Assembly (NCBI GenBank): GCA_024403675.1
Contig: JAKSRH010000014.1
Span: 1 to 41,333, forward strand
Source: Saccharofermentans sp.
GTDB taxonomy: Bacteria > Bacillota > Clostridia > Saccharofermentanales > Saccharofermentanaceae
Reading direction: 5' to 3'
DNA length: 41,333 nucleotides
In this document: piece by piece, positions 33,356-41,331 of the stretch
Position numbering within the stretch: the stretch's first letter is position 1
How the letters are laid out: each line of letters opens with the position of its first letter
Program-made: the position numbers and the translations under genes
Notes under the pieces: model-generated
Database searches by the model: none
The model's input: the letters and a program-made list of their open reading frames with translations, nothing else
Told to the model about the DNA's origin: nothing

Positions 33356-34753
33356 ATGGTTAAAAATATTGAGAAAAGCAGAGAAAATAGAGTTTGGTTG
33401 AGTGGAATAATTGCGATAGCAATTTTTCTTTTGATAAAAGTGTTTTCATTTTCTTTTGGTGATTTGGATGAATTGTGGAACTTTAACCTTGCTCGTTCTA
33501 TAGCAGATGGCATGGTGCCATATAGAGATTTTAATATGGTAATGATGCCGTTATTCTCCATAATTTTTTCTATTCCTTTATTGTTTAGCAAAACTCTTTT
33601 GGCATATAGAGTGATGTCGTTTATATTTGCTTTTGCTATATGTTTTTCGCTTGTACTTGTTGTTAAAAAGAAACACGGTATTTATTATTCTCTCCTTGTA
33701 GGTGTAGTTGCTGCTTGTTTTTATGATGTAATTACCTATAATCACCTGATGTTTTTGATGGTGTTGTGGATATATTACTTATTCGGGTTCTCAAATACAT
33801 ATAGGCGTAATTATTTAATTGGCGTTCTTGCTTTTGCAGGCCTTCTTTCAAGGCAAAGTTCAGGTGTAGTTTTGCTTATTTGTGTTGGCCTTTTAGTGAT
33901 TTTCCAAAGTGAGAAGAAGAAGCTTAATCACACTATGATGTACATAGCTGGTGCTGCATCTTTAGGAGTTGTTTTTCTTATATATCTACTTGTAAGCAAG
34001 TCTTTTGTGCAGTTTTGGGATTACTGTCTTTTTTCTATGTTTAGTTATAGTAGCAATAGTTTTTCTATGGACTTTTCTGCTGTTAGTTTAGGTATAATTA
34101 TTATCGTTGGTGTTGTAGCAGATTTAATTTCAATAAACAAAAAAAATAAGAATGCTACTGTTCATCTTGTCCTTGGCATTAGTTTAATTAGTATTGCTTA
34201 TCCACTTATGGATTTCCTGCATATTAGCATGGCGGCGTTGTATTTTTTGATTCCTATAGTTGAATTAATTAGAAGAAAATACAATTTTCCACCTTATATT
34301 ATTCTTACAGTGGCTTCTTTGTTTGTAGTTTTTGGAAGTGCCTTTTCTTTATTGTCGTTGCCTGGTATGCAAAGTTCAGATATAAAGCCATTTAGAAATA
34401 TACCAGGAAGTATAACAGTTGAGGGCCATATAGGTCTTGATAATTATAGTGATGAGTATAGAAAGCTTGGATATGATGTTGTTTATGTAAGTGAAGATGC
34501 TGTTATTTTTTCTATCATTAGAGATACACACACTGTACCTTATGATTTGTTTTTGAAGGGAAATATGGGAACAAAGTCTCCATTGTCATATATTGAAGAA
34601 CTATGTTCTTCATCCCAAACAATTATTGTTATACCTAATGACTATAATGAGCGTTCACCACAGAACCCTGAAGGGGTATATGAGTATATATCAGAACACT
34701 GTGTTTTAGTAGGTACGTACGGTCAGTACGAATACTACATTACAAATATGTAA
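33356..34753 (+). CDS. GT39/PMT-like membrane glycosyltransferase
   Basis: A 465-residue protein with about 10-11 membrane helices. The segment after helix 1, FGDLDELWNFNLARSIADGMVPYRDFNMVMMPLF, has the DE and the YRDF..PL pattern of the GT39/83 (ArnT/PMT_2) catalytic loop. Such enzymes move a sugar from a polyprenyl phosphate donor to an acceptor outside the membrane. The last ~110 residues form an extracellular domain. It has no ribosome binding site. It is divergent from the lipoprotein/GT-C pair, which suggests a shared glycan role. Confidence 0.8.
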   Translation: MVKNIEKSRENRVWLSGIIAIAIFLLIKVFSFSFGDLDELWNFNLARSIADGMVPYRDFNMVMMPLFSIIFSIPLLFSKTLLAYRVMSFIFAFAICFSLVLVVKKKHGIYYSLLVGVVAACFYDVITYNHLMFLMVLWIYYLFGFSNTYRRNYLIGVLAFAGLLSRQSSGVVLLICVGLLVIFQSEKKKLNHTMMYIAGAASLGVVFLIYLLVSKSFVQFWDYCLFSMFSYSSNSFSMDFSAVSLGIIIIVGVVADLISINKKNKNATVHLVLGISLISIAYPLMDFLHISMAALYFLIPIVELIRRKYNFPPYIILTVASLFVVFGSAFSLLSLPGMQSSDIKPFRNIPGSITVEGHIGLDNYSDEYRKLGYDVVYVSEDAVIFSIIRDTHTVPYDLFLKGNMGTKSPLSYIEELCSSSQTIIVIPNDYNERSPQNPEGVYEYISEHCVLVGTYGQYEYYITNM

Positions 34754-34843
34754 GATTAGTCCTTTTAAATGTAAGCCAAATCAATGTTACCCAATTACTA
34801 ATCGGAATATCCTATTGTCATAAAACGAAACGAGGAAAAAGCT

Positions 34844-35458
34844 ATGACAAGCTGGATTAGTTCAATAGTATTAGGAATTAGAATTTACATGGTTATCGCA
34901 GGTGTATTTTGTGTACCATGCGAGGGTATCAAGGTAATGATTACAAAGAAGTTCAATCCACTTAGATTTGTAATTAGCCAGCTTTTCATTCTTTACATGG
35001 TTTGTGTGTTTACATTGGTTTTCTTCCCACTTCCATCACTTGCACAGATTGCAAATCTTACATATAACCTTCAGAAAATCCCATTTTTCTTTGTAAGTGA
35101 TATCATCAAGAACTTCAGCTTTGAGACAGTATTCCAGGTTCTTTTTAATATCGCACTCACAGTTCCATTCGGAATGGTTCTTCGTTATGTTGGTGGCATG
35201 ACAGTTCGTAAGGCAACAATCGTTACTCTTTTCCTTTCAATTATTATCGAGGTTGGTCAGCTTACAGGTTTATTCTTTATTTATCCAGGCTCATATAGAG
35301 TGTGTGATGTAGATGATTTAATTCTTAATACATTGGGCGGATTTTTAGGTAGCGTATTAGTAGCAAAGTTAGAGGGTATTCTCCCAGTTCTTTGCTCTTA
35401 TGAGATGGATCTTAGAAGAACAAGAATTATGGCTAACAAGAAGATTTTCCAGGTGTGA
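34844..35458 (+). CDS. VanZ family membrane protein
   Basis: A 204-residue protein with five membrane segments. The signature RVCDVDDLILNTLGGFLGS near residues ~150-168 is the conserved VanZ motif, and the preceding NIALTVPFG is typical. VanZ proteins are linked to glycopeptide (teicoplanin) tolerance and cell-envelope glycans, but their activity is not established. CGAGGAAAAAG precedes the start. No partner van genes are near. Confidence 0.88.
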   Translation: MTSWISSIVLGIRIYMVIAGVFCVPCEGIKVMITKKFNPLRFVISQLFILYMVCVFTLVFFPLPSLAQIANLTYNLQKIPFFFVSDIIKNFSFETVFQVLFNIALTVPFGMVLRYVGGMTVRKATIVTLFLSIIIEVGQLTGLFFIYPGSYRVCDVDDLILNTLGGFLGSVLVAKLEGILPVLCSYEMDLRRTRIMANKKIFQV

Positions 35459-35479
35459 GAATTGAATAAAAAGGGTAAG

Positions 35480-35502
35480 GTTGATATAGTTGAAATATCA
35501 AC
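35480..35502. repeat. 7-bp inverted repeat before the Gfo/Idh/MocA gene
   Basis: GTTGATA (35480-35486) and TATCAAC (35496-35502) flank nine bases, about 16 nt before the start codon. It could be an operator or a small RNA hairpin that affects translation. Confidence 0.45.
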
Positions 35503-35517
35503 ATTTGAGGTGTAAGT

Positions 35518-36486
35518 ATGGGAATTAAATGGGGTGTTTTAGGTACAGCAAACATTGCTGATTACGGTGTTATTCCAGGTATGCTTCAGGCAGATAATTG
35601 TGAGCTTTATGCTATAGCTGGTAGACGTCAGGAGAAGGTAGATGCTTATGTAAATAAGTTTGGCTTTACTAAAGGTTATGTTGGTTACGATAACCTACTA
35701 AATGACCCAGAGGTTCAGGCAGTTTACGTGCCACTTCCAAATGATATCCATAAGGAGTGGGTAATTAAGGCGGTGCAGGCAGGTAAGCATGTACTTTGCG
35801 AAAAACCACTTGCTATGAATGCCAAAGAGTCTGCGGAAATGTATCAGGCAGCTAAGAATAATGGCGTAATCCTTATGGAAGCATATGCGTACCTCCATAG
35901 TCCTTACATTAAGGCTCTTAAGGATGATATTAATAGTGGCGTGATTGGTGATGTTCAGTTCATCGAGTCCGCATTCTACACACAGGGTTATGATGAGGAT
36001 TTCCGTCTCCATAAGCAGTTCGGAGGTGGTATGGTTTATGACCTCGGTTGCTACTGTACTACTATGATTCTTTCTCTTATTAATTCTGAGATTAACATGG
36101 TAAAAGCTGTTGCTGAGATGACGGATGAGGGAGTAGATTATTCTACTGCAGCTATTCTTAGATTTGAAAATGGTGTGCGTGCAGCCTTTAATGTTGGCAT
36201 GGTTCTTGGACGTAATGCACGTTATGACCGTCTTTATATCAAGGGCACAAAGGGATGTATTATCTCTCCTGTCGAGTATAACCAGACAGGCCATCTTACT
36301 TATGAGGTAGTCGTTGATGGTGTTAAGACAATTCGCGAGATAGATGCACCTAACAACTATAAGCTCGAGGTGGAGAACCTTGGTCGTGCGATTATGGGCG
36401 AAGAAAAGCCACTTATCACTCCTGAGTTTTCACTTAAGAATGGTAAGCTCCTAGATACAATTCTTGATGAGATTGGATATAACTAA
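35518..36486 (+). CDS. Gfo/Idh/MocA family oxidoreductase
   Basis: A 322-residue NAD(P)-dependent oxidoreductase. The N-terminal Rossmann fold has WGVLGTANIADYGVIPGM and the VYVPLPNDIHKEW segment. The catalytic Lys lies in GKHVLCEKPLA. The C-terminal alpha/beta domain has GGGMVYDLGCY, the usual second active-site motif. Members oxidise or reduce sugar ring hydroxyls or related polyols; the substrate is unknown. GAGGTG precedes the start. The stop lies only 3 nt from the stop of the convergent SseB-like gene. Confidence 0.92.
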   Translation: MGIKWGVLGTANIADYGVIPGMLQADNCELYAIAGRRQEKVDAYVNKFGFTKGYVGYDNLLNDPEVQAVYVPLPNDIHKEWVIKAVQAGKHVLCEKPLAMNAKESAEMYQAAKNNGVILMEAYAYLHSPYIKALKDDINSGVIGDVQFIESAFYTQGYDEDFRLHKQFGGGMVYDLGCYCTTMILSLINSEINMVKAVAEMTDEGVDYSTAAILRFENGVRAAFNVGMVLGRNARYDRLYIKGTKGCIISPVEYNQTGHLTYEVVVDGVKTIREIDAPNNYKLEVENLGRAIMGEEKPLITPEFSLKNGKLLDTILDEIGYN

Positions 36487-36489
36487 TAA

Positions 36490-37314
36490 TTAGAATCCAA
36501 ATAATCCTTTTTTCTTTACATAGAAAGGTTTGTTGTCGGCTGCTTTTTGTCCAAAGCTGTCATTAATAGGAATCATACCAAGTCCATATCCCTGTGGGAT
36601 GTGGGGTCTAGCGGCCTCTGCGATACCGGGGAATACGTCTTCTTTATTGCCTACAAAGTCAACGATAAGAAGCAACACTAATTCGCCTTCCTTTTCCATG
36701 AGTTTAAGGTGGATAGCGTTGATGTTCTTATTTTTCTTGGCGTAAGCAGATATGCTGTTCACCATATCAGTTGGATAATTACCAGGCTCACCAATCTTAA
36801 CAGGAGTATCTTTCTGTATTTTCTCTGTGGCTACACCACCAGCATTCATTTTCTTAACATTAGCAATGTGTAGAATCTGCGCTTTGGTGATAGCTAAGTT
36901 CTCGTTATAAGGATTTACTACCACACCAGCTAGATTGTCATCCATCATGCTAGCAAACTGGTCAAAAGGCATTACCATGGCTGAAATTTTCTGAGTCTGA
37001 ACGATAGGATCCATGCCAATATTATCCCAGTCAGTAAAAAGTGGGAGATAAGCGGACCCATCAGCGGCGCCAAGTAAGTGAAAACTTATAGTCGCGCCTT
37101 TATTAAAAGTTGCAGTGCCGTTACCGTTATGAGTAACTTTACTATCGTCTATAGTCGTAATAGCTAGGAGATTTGCTCTATTAGCAATTTCTTCGAAAAT
37201 CAAGTTCATCTGCTGATTAAGTGCTTCTGGATCATGCTGAACTAGCTTGGACTGAGCTAATAACTCGGTAAGTCTTGGGTTAGTTATAGGTGTATTTAAG
37301 TCTAAATTACTCAT
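36490..37314 (-). CDS. SseB family protein
   Basis: A 274-residue soluble protein with an SseB N-terminal-like domain (about 25-150; ISFHLLGAADGSAYLPLFTDWDNI and FDQFASMM...GVVVNPYNENLAI) and a C-terminal SseB-like domain (about 165-265; LKLMEKEGELVLLLIVDF). SseB means enhanced serine sensitivity; biochemical function is unknown. A good promoter lies on its own strand upstream. It is divergent from the NifX-SlyD fusion. Confidence 0.85.
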   Translation of the reverse strand: MSNLDLNTPITNPRLTELLAQSKLVQHDPEALNQQMNLIFEEIANRANLLAITTIDDSKVTHNGNGTATFNKGATISFHLLGAADGSAYLPLFTDWDNIGMDPIVQTQKISAMVMPFDQFASMMDDNLAGVVVNPYNENLAITKAQILHIANVKKMNAGGVATEKIQKDTPVKIGEPGNYPTDMVNSISAYAKKNKNINAIHLKLMEKEGELVLLLIVDFVGNKEDVFPGIAEAARPHIPQGYGLGMIPINDSFGQKAADNKPFYVKKKGLFGF

Positions 37315-37352
37315 ATTTGATATTATCCTCTTATTCTTGGCATTACATTCTT

Positions 37353-37381
37353 ATTCTACATATGTAATAATAACGAGGCAA
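37353..37381 (-). promoter_or_regulatory. promoter of the SseB-like gene
   Basis: On the minus strand TTGCCT (37381-37376), 17-nt spacer, TAGAAT (37358-37353). A 10-bp palindrome TACATATGTA (37357-37366) overlaps the -10 box and lies between the two divergent genes, so it could be an operator. Confidence 0.7.
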
Positions 37382-37403
37382 ACTTAATATAAGGAGTTTA
37401 TAC

Positions 37404-38267
37404 ATGAAAATTGCAATTCCATATCTTGATGGTAATGTTTATGAGCACTTTGGCAAGGCACAGCAGTTCAAGGTGTATGAGTTAGATGATGAGGGAAATG
37501 TTACTTCATCTGAAGTAATTGATTCTAATGCTGAAGGACATGATGCAGTAGCCGCTACACTTTCCAAGCTTGCAGTTGATGTTGTTATTTGTGGTGGCAT
37601 GGGTGATGGTGCTCAGTCAGCACTTGCACAGTTTGGTATTCTTGCTTTTACTGGTGTAGAAGGTGAAGCTGATAAGGTAATTGAGTCTTTTGTTAAGGGC
37701 GATATTACAAGCCAGGGCAGTAACTGCGGATGCGGTGGTAACTGTGGTGACGGTGAAGGCTGTGGCGAAGGTGGTTGCGGAGGCTGCGGCGGTGGCTGTG
37801 GCGGATGTGGTGGTGGACCACGTATCCTTTTCGAGGGCGAAAATGTCGGCAAAGCATGTATCGTTAATTACGAGGGTACTTTTAATGACGGTAAGGTTTT
37901 TGATTCTTCCTTCGAGCGTGGTGAGCCAATCCAGTTCGTATGTGGCGTTGGCATGATGATTAAGGGCTTTGATATGGCTGTTGCTAATATGAAGATAGGC
38001 GAGACAGTAAATATCCACCTTATGCCTGAAGAGGCTTATGGCCCAGTTGATCCTAATGCTATTATCGATATTAAGATTTCCCAGCTTCCTGGTTCTGAGG
38101 AACTTAATGTCGGTGACAAGGTGTTCCTTTCAAATGCATATGGTCAGCAGTTCCCAGTAACTGTTCTCGAGAAGACAGAGGAGACAATTAAGCTTGATGC
38201 TAACCATGAGATGGCAGGCAAGGAGCTTAACTTCAAAATCGAGCTCGTAGATATTATTGAAGCGTAA
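37404..38267 (+). CDS. fusion of NifX-like FeMo-cofactor domain and SlyD-type prolyl isomerase
   Basis: A 287-residue cytoplasmic protein. Residues 1-~102 form a NifX/NafY/NifB-C-terminal-like dinitrogenase cofactor-binding domain (MKIAIPYLDGNVYEHFGKA, VDVVICGGMGDGA). Residues 108-135 are a Gly/Cys linker with eight cysteines, similar to the metal-binding tail of SlyD. Residues ~140-287 form an FKBP-type SlyD: VNYEGTFNDGKVFDSSF, GMMIKGFDMAVANMKIGE, PEEAYG, an insert-in-flap domain, and DANHEMAGKELNFKIELVDI. SlyD folds proteins and delivers nickel to hydrogenase or urease. Here the cysteine tail lies in the middle. The role is probably handling of a metal or metal cluster. AAGGAG precedes the start. 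Confidence 0.92.
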   Translation: MKIAIPYLDGNVYEHFGKAQQFKVYELDDEGNVTSSEVIDSNAEGHDAVAATLSKLAVDVVICGGMGDGAQSALAQFGILAFTGVEGEADKVIESFVKGDITSQGSNCGCGGNCGDGEGCGEGGCGGCGGGCGGCGGGPRILFEGENVGKACIVNYEGTFNDGKVFDSSFERGEPIQFVCGVGMMIKGFDMAVANMKIGETVNIHLMPEEAYGPVDPNAIIDIKISQLPGSEELNVGDKVFLSNAYGQQFPVTVLEKTEETIKLDANHEMAGKELNFKIELVDIIEA

Positions 38268-38303
38268 GTTCTAGTTTTATAAGTAATTTATTGCTAATAT
38301 TAG

Positions 38304-38332
38304 TGGCCCTCCAGAGTGGAGGGCCATTTTAT
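38304..38332. terminator. bidirectional intrinsic terminator
   Basis: TGGCCCTCCA (38304-38313) and TGGAGGGCCA (38317-38326) form a perfect 10-bp stem with a 3-nt loop, followed by TTTTATTG. It lies between two convergent genes. Confidence 0.92.
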
Positions 38333-38337
38333 TGTTA

Positions 38338-40209
38338 TTACTTATTGGCAAGAATTTCGCCCATGGTTTTTGCAAGTATATCAATTTCAATTGGTTTGGA
38401 AATAAAGCCGTCCATACCTGCTTCCATGGCTAGCTTGCGATCACTTTCAAAAGCATTAGCAGTAATCGCAACTATTGGAATATTTGCTTTAGATTTATCG
38501 TCCAGTATTCTTATTCTCTTAGTTGCTTCAAGTCCATCAAGATTAGGCATCTGAAAATCCATAAGTATAAGGTCGTAATAGTTCTCTGTTGATTTCTTGA
38601 GCATCTCAATGCATTCGATACCATCAGCAGCTCTGTCGACAGTGACACCTTCAAGCTTAAGTATCTCGATCATAATTTCTGCGTTGAAATCATTGTCTTC
38701 AGCAAGAAGCACTCTTTTATCTTGAAGTGAGAAGTTTGCAGAATTAGTAGTAGTTGAACTAACAACTTCTTTTCTAGATGCAATTTTCAGAGGAATATTA
38801 ATTGTTGTAGTAGTACCCTTACCGAGTTCACTTTCAATTTTGATGTCTCCATTCATGAGATCAACAAGCTGTTTTACAATACTCATTCCAAGACCAGTAC
38901 CAGATACTTTGCCAGTATTTGTAGTATCTTCTCTGGCGAAATTCTCAAAGATATGCGGGAGAAAATCTTTTGACATTCCTCTACCGTTATCTTTGATGAT
39001 AACTTCGACTTCTGTGGTGTTAGGAATTTCGCTCTCGAAATTTTGAATCGTAACCTCAATTGTTCCTCCAGCTGGAGTGTACTTGATACTGTTACTAATT
39101 ATGTTGAGGAAAATCTCATTACATTTATTCTTATCAAGAAAAACAAAACGTTTGGTAATATCTGTGTTTCTAATGATAGATATATTTTTCTCTTGGTTAA
39201 TGGCATCAATTAATATGCCGATTTCATCCGCATAACTATAAAGATCAGTTTCTTCTTCATTAAGCTCCAGCTTACCACTCTCGATACGACTCATCTCTAA
39301 TACATTGTTAAGAAGGTTTAAGAGCTGATTGCTAGATATCTTGATGCTGTTGATATATCTTTCATGGTCTTTTGGATTCTCACACTGCGAAAGAAGCTCT
39401 GTATAACCAATAACTGCGTTCATAGGAGTTCTGATATCATGGGACATTCTGCTTAAGAATTGTGTTTTAGCGTTATTGGCTGTATTGGCATTATTAAGAG
39501 CTGCTGTAATTCTATCTTCATCCCTTGCTTGTTCATCAATTTTGGCAAGGTTATATTTGGATATACGATAACAGATATATACAACTGCAATGAAAATAAT
39601 AAGAGGGAATAAAATCTCAATGGCAGCCTCACGATATACATAAGACATGTCAATCTTAGAATCTTTTATTATGGCGTTGTATATACCATAACTTCCCTTT
39701 TTTATATGGATTGTGGCGTCTTCACTTAGTTCGACAAGGTTAAGATTTAAATATCCTGTAGAGAAACCATAAGGAATAAGAGAGAAATGAGTAGCTAGAA
39801 CTGCTAGAGAAGAAATAATTCCAGTTTTCAGTGTGTAAGATGGATTAGAATATCGAATAGTGTAAATAACACATAGTACAAACATTGACCAGTTAACACC
39901 AACTCGAAGAAGATAACTGGAAAAAACAGCAAGCATCAGAAGGTCAAACACAACCAGATATTGAACCCAGGAAGAAACACCTTTTACATTGAAAATATAA
40001 ATAATGGTAAATACTAGAATTGAAAGACCAATAACAGTAAAAAATGGTAAATATGAACCATATGCGGTGTTAACAATTTCCGCGCGGAAACCAATATAGT
40101 AAGCAAAAATTGATGCCAAACCCGTTATGGTGATAATGAGCAGCATGGTTGCTGCAAACTTATTAGCTTGGACTTTGTTCTCATGAAGAATTTTTTCTCT
40201 TGTATTCAT
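38338..40209 (-). CDS. hybrid sensor histidine kinase with receiver domain
   Basis: A 623-residue membrane kinase. Two to three helices from ~18 to 145 are followed by an extracellular loop (~150-195) and another helix (~197-215). Then come a HisKA dimerisation domain with phospho-acceptor His257 (SHDIRTPMNAVIG) and an ATPase domain with the N box (NEIFLNIISNSIKYTP), G1 (KDNGRGM) and G2 (GTGLGMSI). A C-terminal receiver domain has Asp551 as the phospho-acceptor (LILMDFQMPNLDG). No separate response regulator or output domain is encoded nearby, so the partner lies elsewhere. The upstream ribosome binding site is weak (GGATGG). Confidence 0.92.
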   Translation of the reverse strand: MNTREKILHENKVQANKFAATMLLIITITGLASIFAYYIGFRAEIVNTAYGSYLPFFTVIGLSILVFTIIYIFNVKGVSSWVQYLVVFDLLMLAVFSSYLLRVGVNWSMFVLCVIYTIRYSNPSYTLKTGIISSLAVLATHFSLIPYGFSTGYLNLNLVELSEDATIHIKKGSYGIYNAIIKDSKIDMSYVYREAAIEILFPLIIFIAVVYICYRISKYNLAKIDEQARDEDRITAALNNANTANNAKTQFLSRMSHDIRTPMNAVIGYTELLSQCENPKDHERYINSIKISSNQLLNLLNNVLEMSRIESGKLELNEEETDLYSYADEIGILIDAINQEKNISIIRNTDITKRFVFLDKNKCNEIFLNIISNSIKYTPAGGTIEVTIQNFESEIPNTTEVEVIIKDNGRGMSKDFLPHIFENFAREDTTNTGKVSGTGLGMSIVKQLVDLMNGDIKIESELGKGTTTTINIPLKIASRKEVVSSTTTNSANFSLQDKRVLLAEDNDFNAEIMIEILKLEGVTVDRAADGIECIEMLKKSTENYYDLILMDFQMPNLDGLEATKRIRILDDKSKANIPIVAITANAFESDRKLAMEAGMDGFISKPIEIDILAKTMGEILANK

Positions 40210-40298
40210 AGGATTGGTCCATCCAAAGTCAGATTTACAGCTAGTTTAACATACCATAACACCGTCTTGCATCATTTGAACGGCCTTGGTGAAATCCT

Positions 40299-40847
40299 TT
40301 AATCAACTAGCGGTAAAAATCTACACTTTACTCTACGATTTTCTTCGCTATCAGTATCAAATCGTATCAACAATCCATTTCCTTTAACCTGAGTGGCATT
40401 ATACGTTTTCCTAGAAATGTCATATTCTCTCACGGTTTTTTCTCTGGTTAACTTAGAAGCATCTGGTCTATTTATTCCTACCAGATACAACCCACCACCC
40501 TTAGTTCCACGTGATCCTATTCGTTTGCATAACACCGTAATGGTCATGCAACGAACCTCTCCGGCTATAAGCATTTTAAGTTTGCGGTTTTCTTGTACAA
40601 TCAGATGAATTGGAAGTGAAATCAATAGTAAAAAAGTCAATATAAATACTATAAAACTCAATACACTCCATGAATTAGAAATCGAAAAAAATATGGCAGG
40701 AATCATAAAAATAGCCACAATGAGAGCAATACTAAAATAAGATCCAACTTTATGATATCTACACTCTTGGCGAGCGTATTTAATCACAGAATAAATCTCA
40801 AATTGGCTTATCGGTCTCCAATAGTTTTTATTACTTGCTACTTTCAT
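40299..40847 (-). CDS. membrane protein of unknown function
   Basis: A 182-residue protein with two membrane helices (~38-58 and ~62-85), a cytoplasmic N-terminus with many charged residues, and a C-terminal soluble domain (~90-182) rich in Arg and Lys (KRIGSRGTKGGGLYLVG, ENRRVKCRFLPLVD). I do not recognise it. AGAGG precedes the start. It lies about 90 nt upstream of the hybrid kinase on the same strand and may be cotranscribed. Confidence 0.7.
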   Translation of the reverse strand: MKVASNKNYWRPISQFEIYSVIKYARQECRYHKVGSYFSIALIVAIFMIPAIFFSISNSWSVLSFIVFILTFLLLISLPIHLIVQENRKLKMLIAGEVRCMTITVLCKRIGSRGTKGGGLYLVGINRPDASKLTREKTVREYDISRKTYNATQVKGNGLLIRFDTDSEENRRVKCRFLPLVD

Positions 40848-40946
40848 TTCACATACCTCTTTGCGCTACCAACTCCACAGAAACTAAGCGAAGGGCTCCT
40901 TTCTCTCAGCAAGTTTGAGCACGTAGTGCCTTAAAACGAATAAAGC

Positions 40947-41050
40947 ATCTTGCTGCTAGTTCCTAAGCCCCAAAGTGAATACCTATTCGTGCTACAAGTT
41001 CCGCAGAGTGCATAGCACTCGAGGACTTGTTTGCAGTAGCACGAATAGGT
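40947..41050. repeat. hairpin repeat element, copy 2
   Basis: It begins with ATCTTGCT-GCTAGTTCC (40947-40963), nearly the same as copy 1, and ends in a compound hairpin. The outer arms are a perfect 15-bp inverted repeat (40981-40995 and 41036-41050). Inside are ACAAGT (40994-40999) with ACTTGT (41025-41030), which shares the inner end of the left arm, and GAGTGC (41006-41011) with GCACTC (41015-41020). The core TTCCGCA...GAGGAC matches copy 1. Confidence 0.65.
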
Positions 41051-41259
41051 GTGAACGCCTGAAATACTCAACCAAAATAGAACCTATATCGCTACTAATC
41101 CGGGTAACGAACCCCATGCAGTTCCCTTAAAATAATAGCCTTAGAGATATCATCCTATGTCCAATAAATCTGTCATTATCGAAGTTGGATAACGCGATAA
41201 AATTTCAATTTCATTGTCTAACATCGTCTCGACGAAACTGGGATTTATCGCTCTGATTG
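41051..41259. other. non-coding stretch, no supported gene
   Basis: I see no convincing gene here. On the minus strand about 50 codons (roughly 41150-41298) without a stop could continue the frame of the partial gene at the window edge after a frameshift, but no start or domain supports this. The region between the 40847 gene start and copy 2 (40848-40946) also holds no gene. Confidence 0.5.
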
Positions 41260-41331
41260 TCAAACGACATATATTTCGATATAGCTTACTGTTTTCTTTG
41301 GGTCAACATCTGTCACACCATAGAAGGAACC
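41260..41331 (-). CDS. possible C-terminal end of a gene running off the window
   Basis: On the minus strand one frame is open from the window edge to a TGA at 41262-41260 and encodes 23 residues ending in KKTVSYIEIYVV. The composition is protein-like (GVTDVDPKKTVSYIE), but the piece is too short to identify. It is a weak call. Confidence 0.3.
   Translation of the reverse strand, partial: GSFYGVTDVDPKKTVSYIEIYVV

Noticed and set aside
37681..37956. Alternative plus-strand frame (Val/Ala-rich) and minus-strand Pro-rich frames inside the NifX-SlyD gene
   Set aside because: Produced by the Gly/Cys-rich repeat read in other frames.
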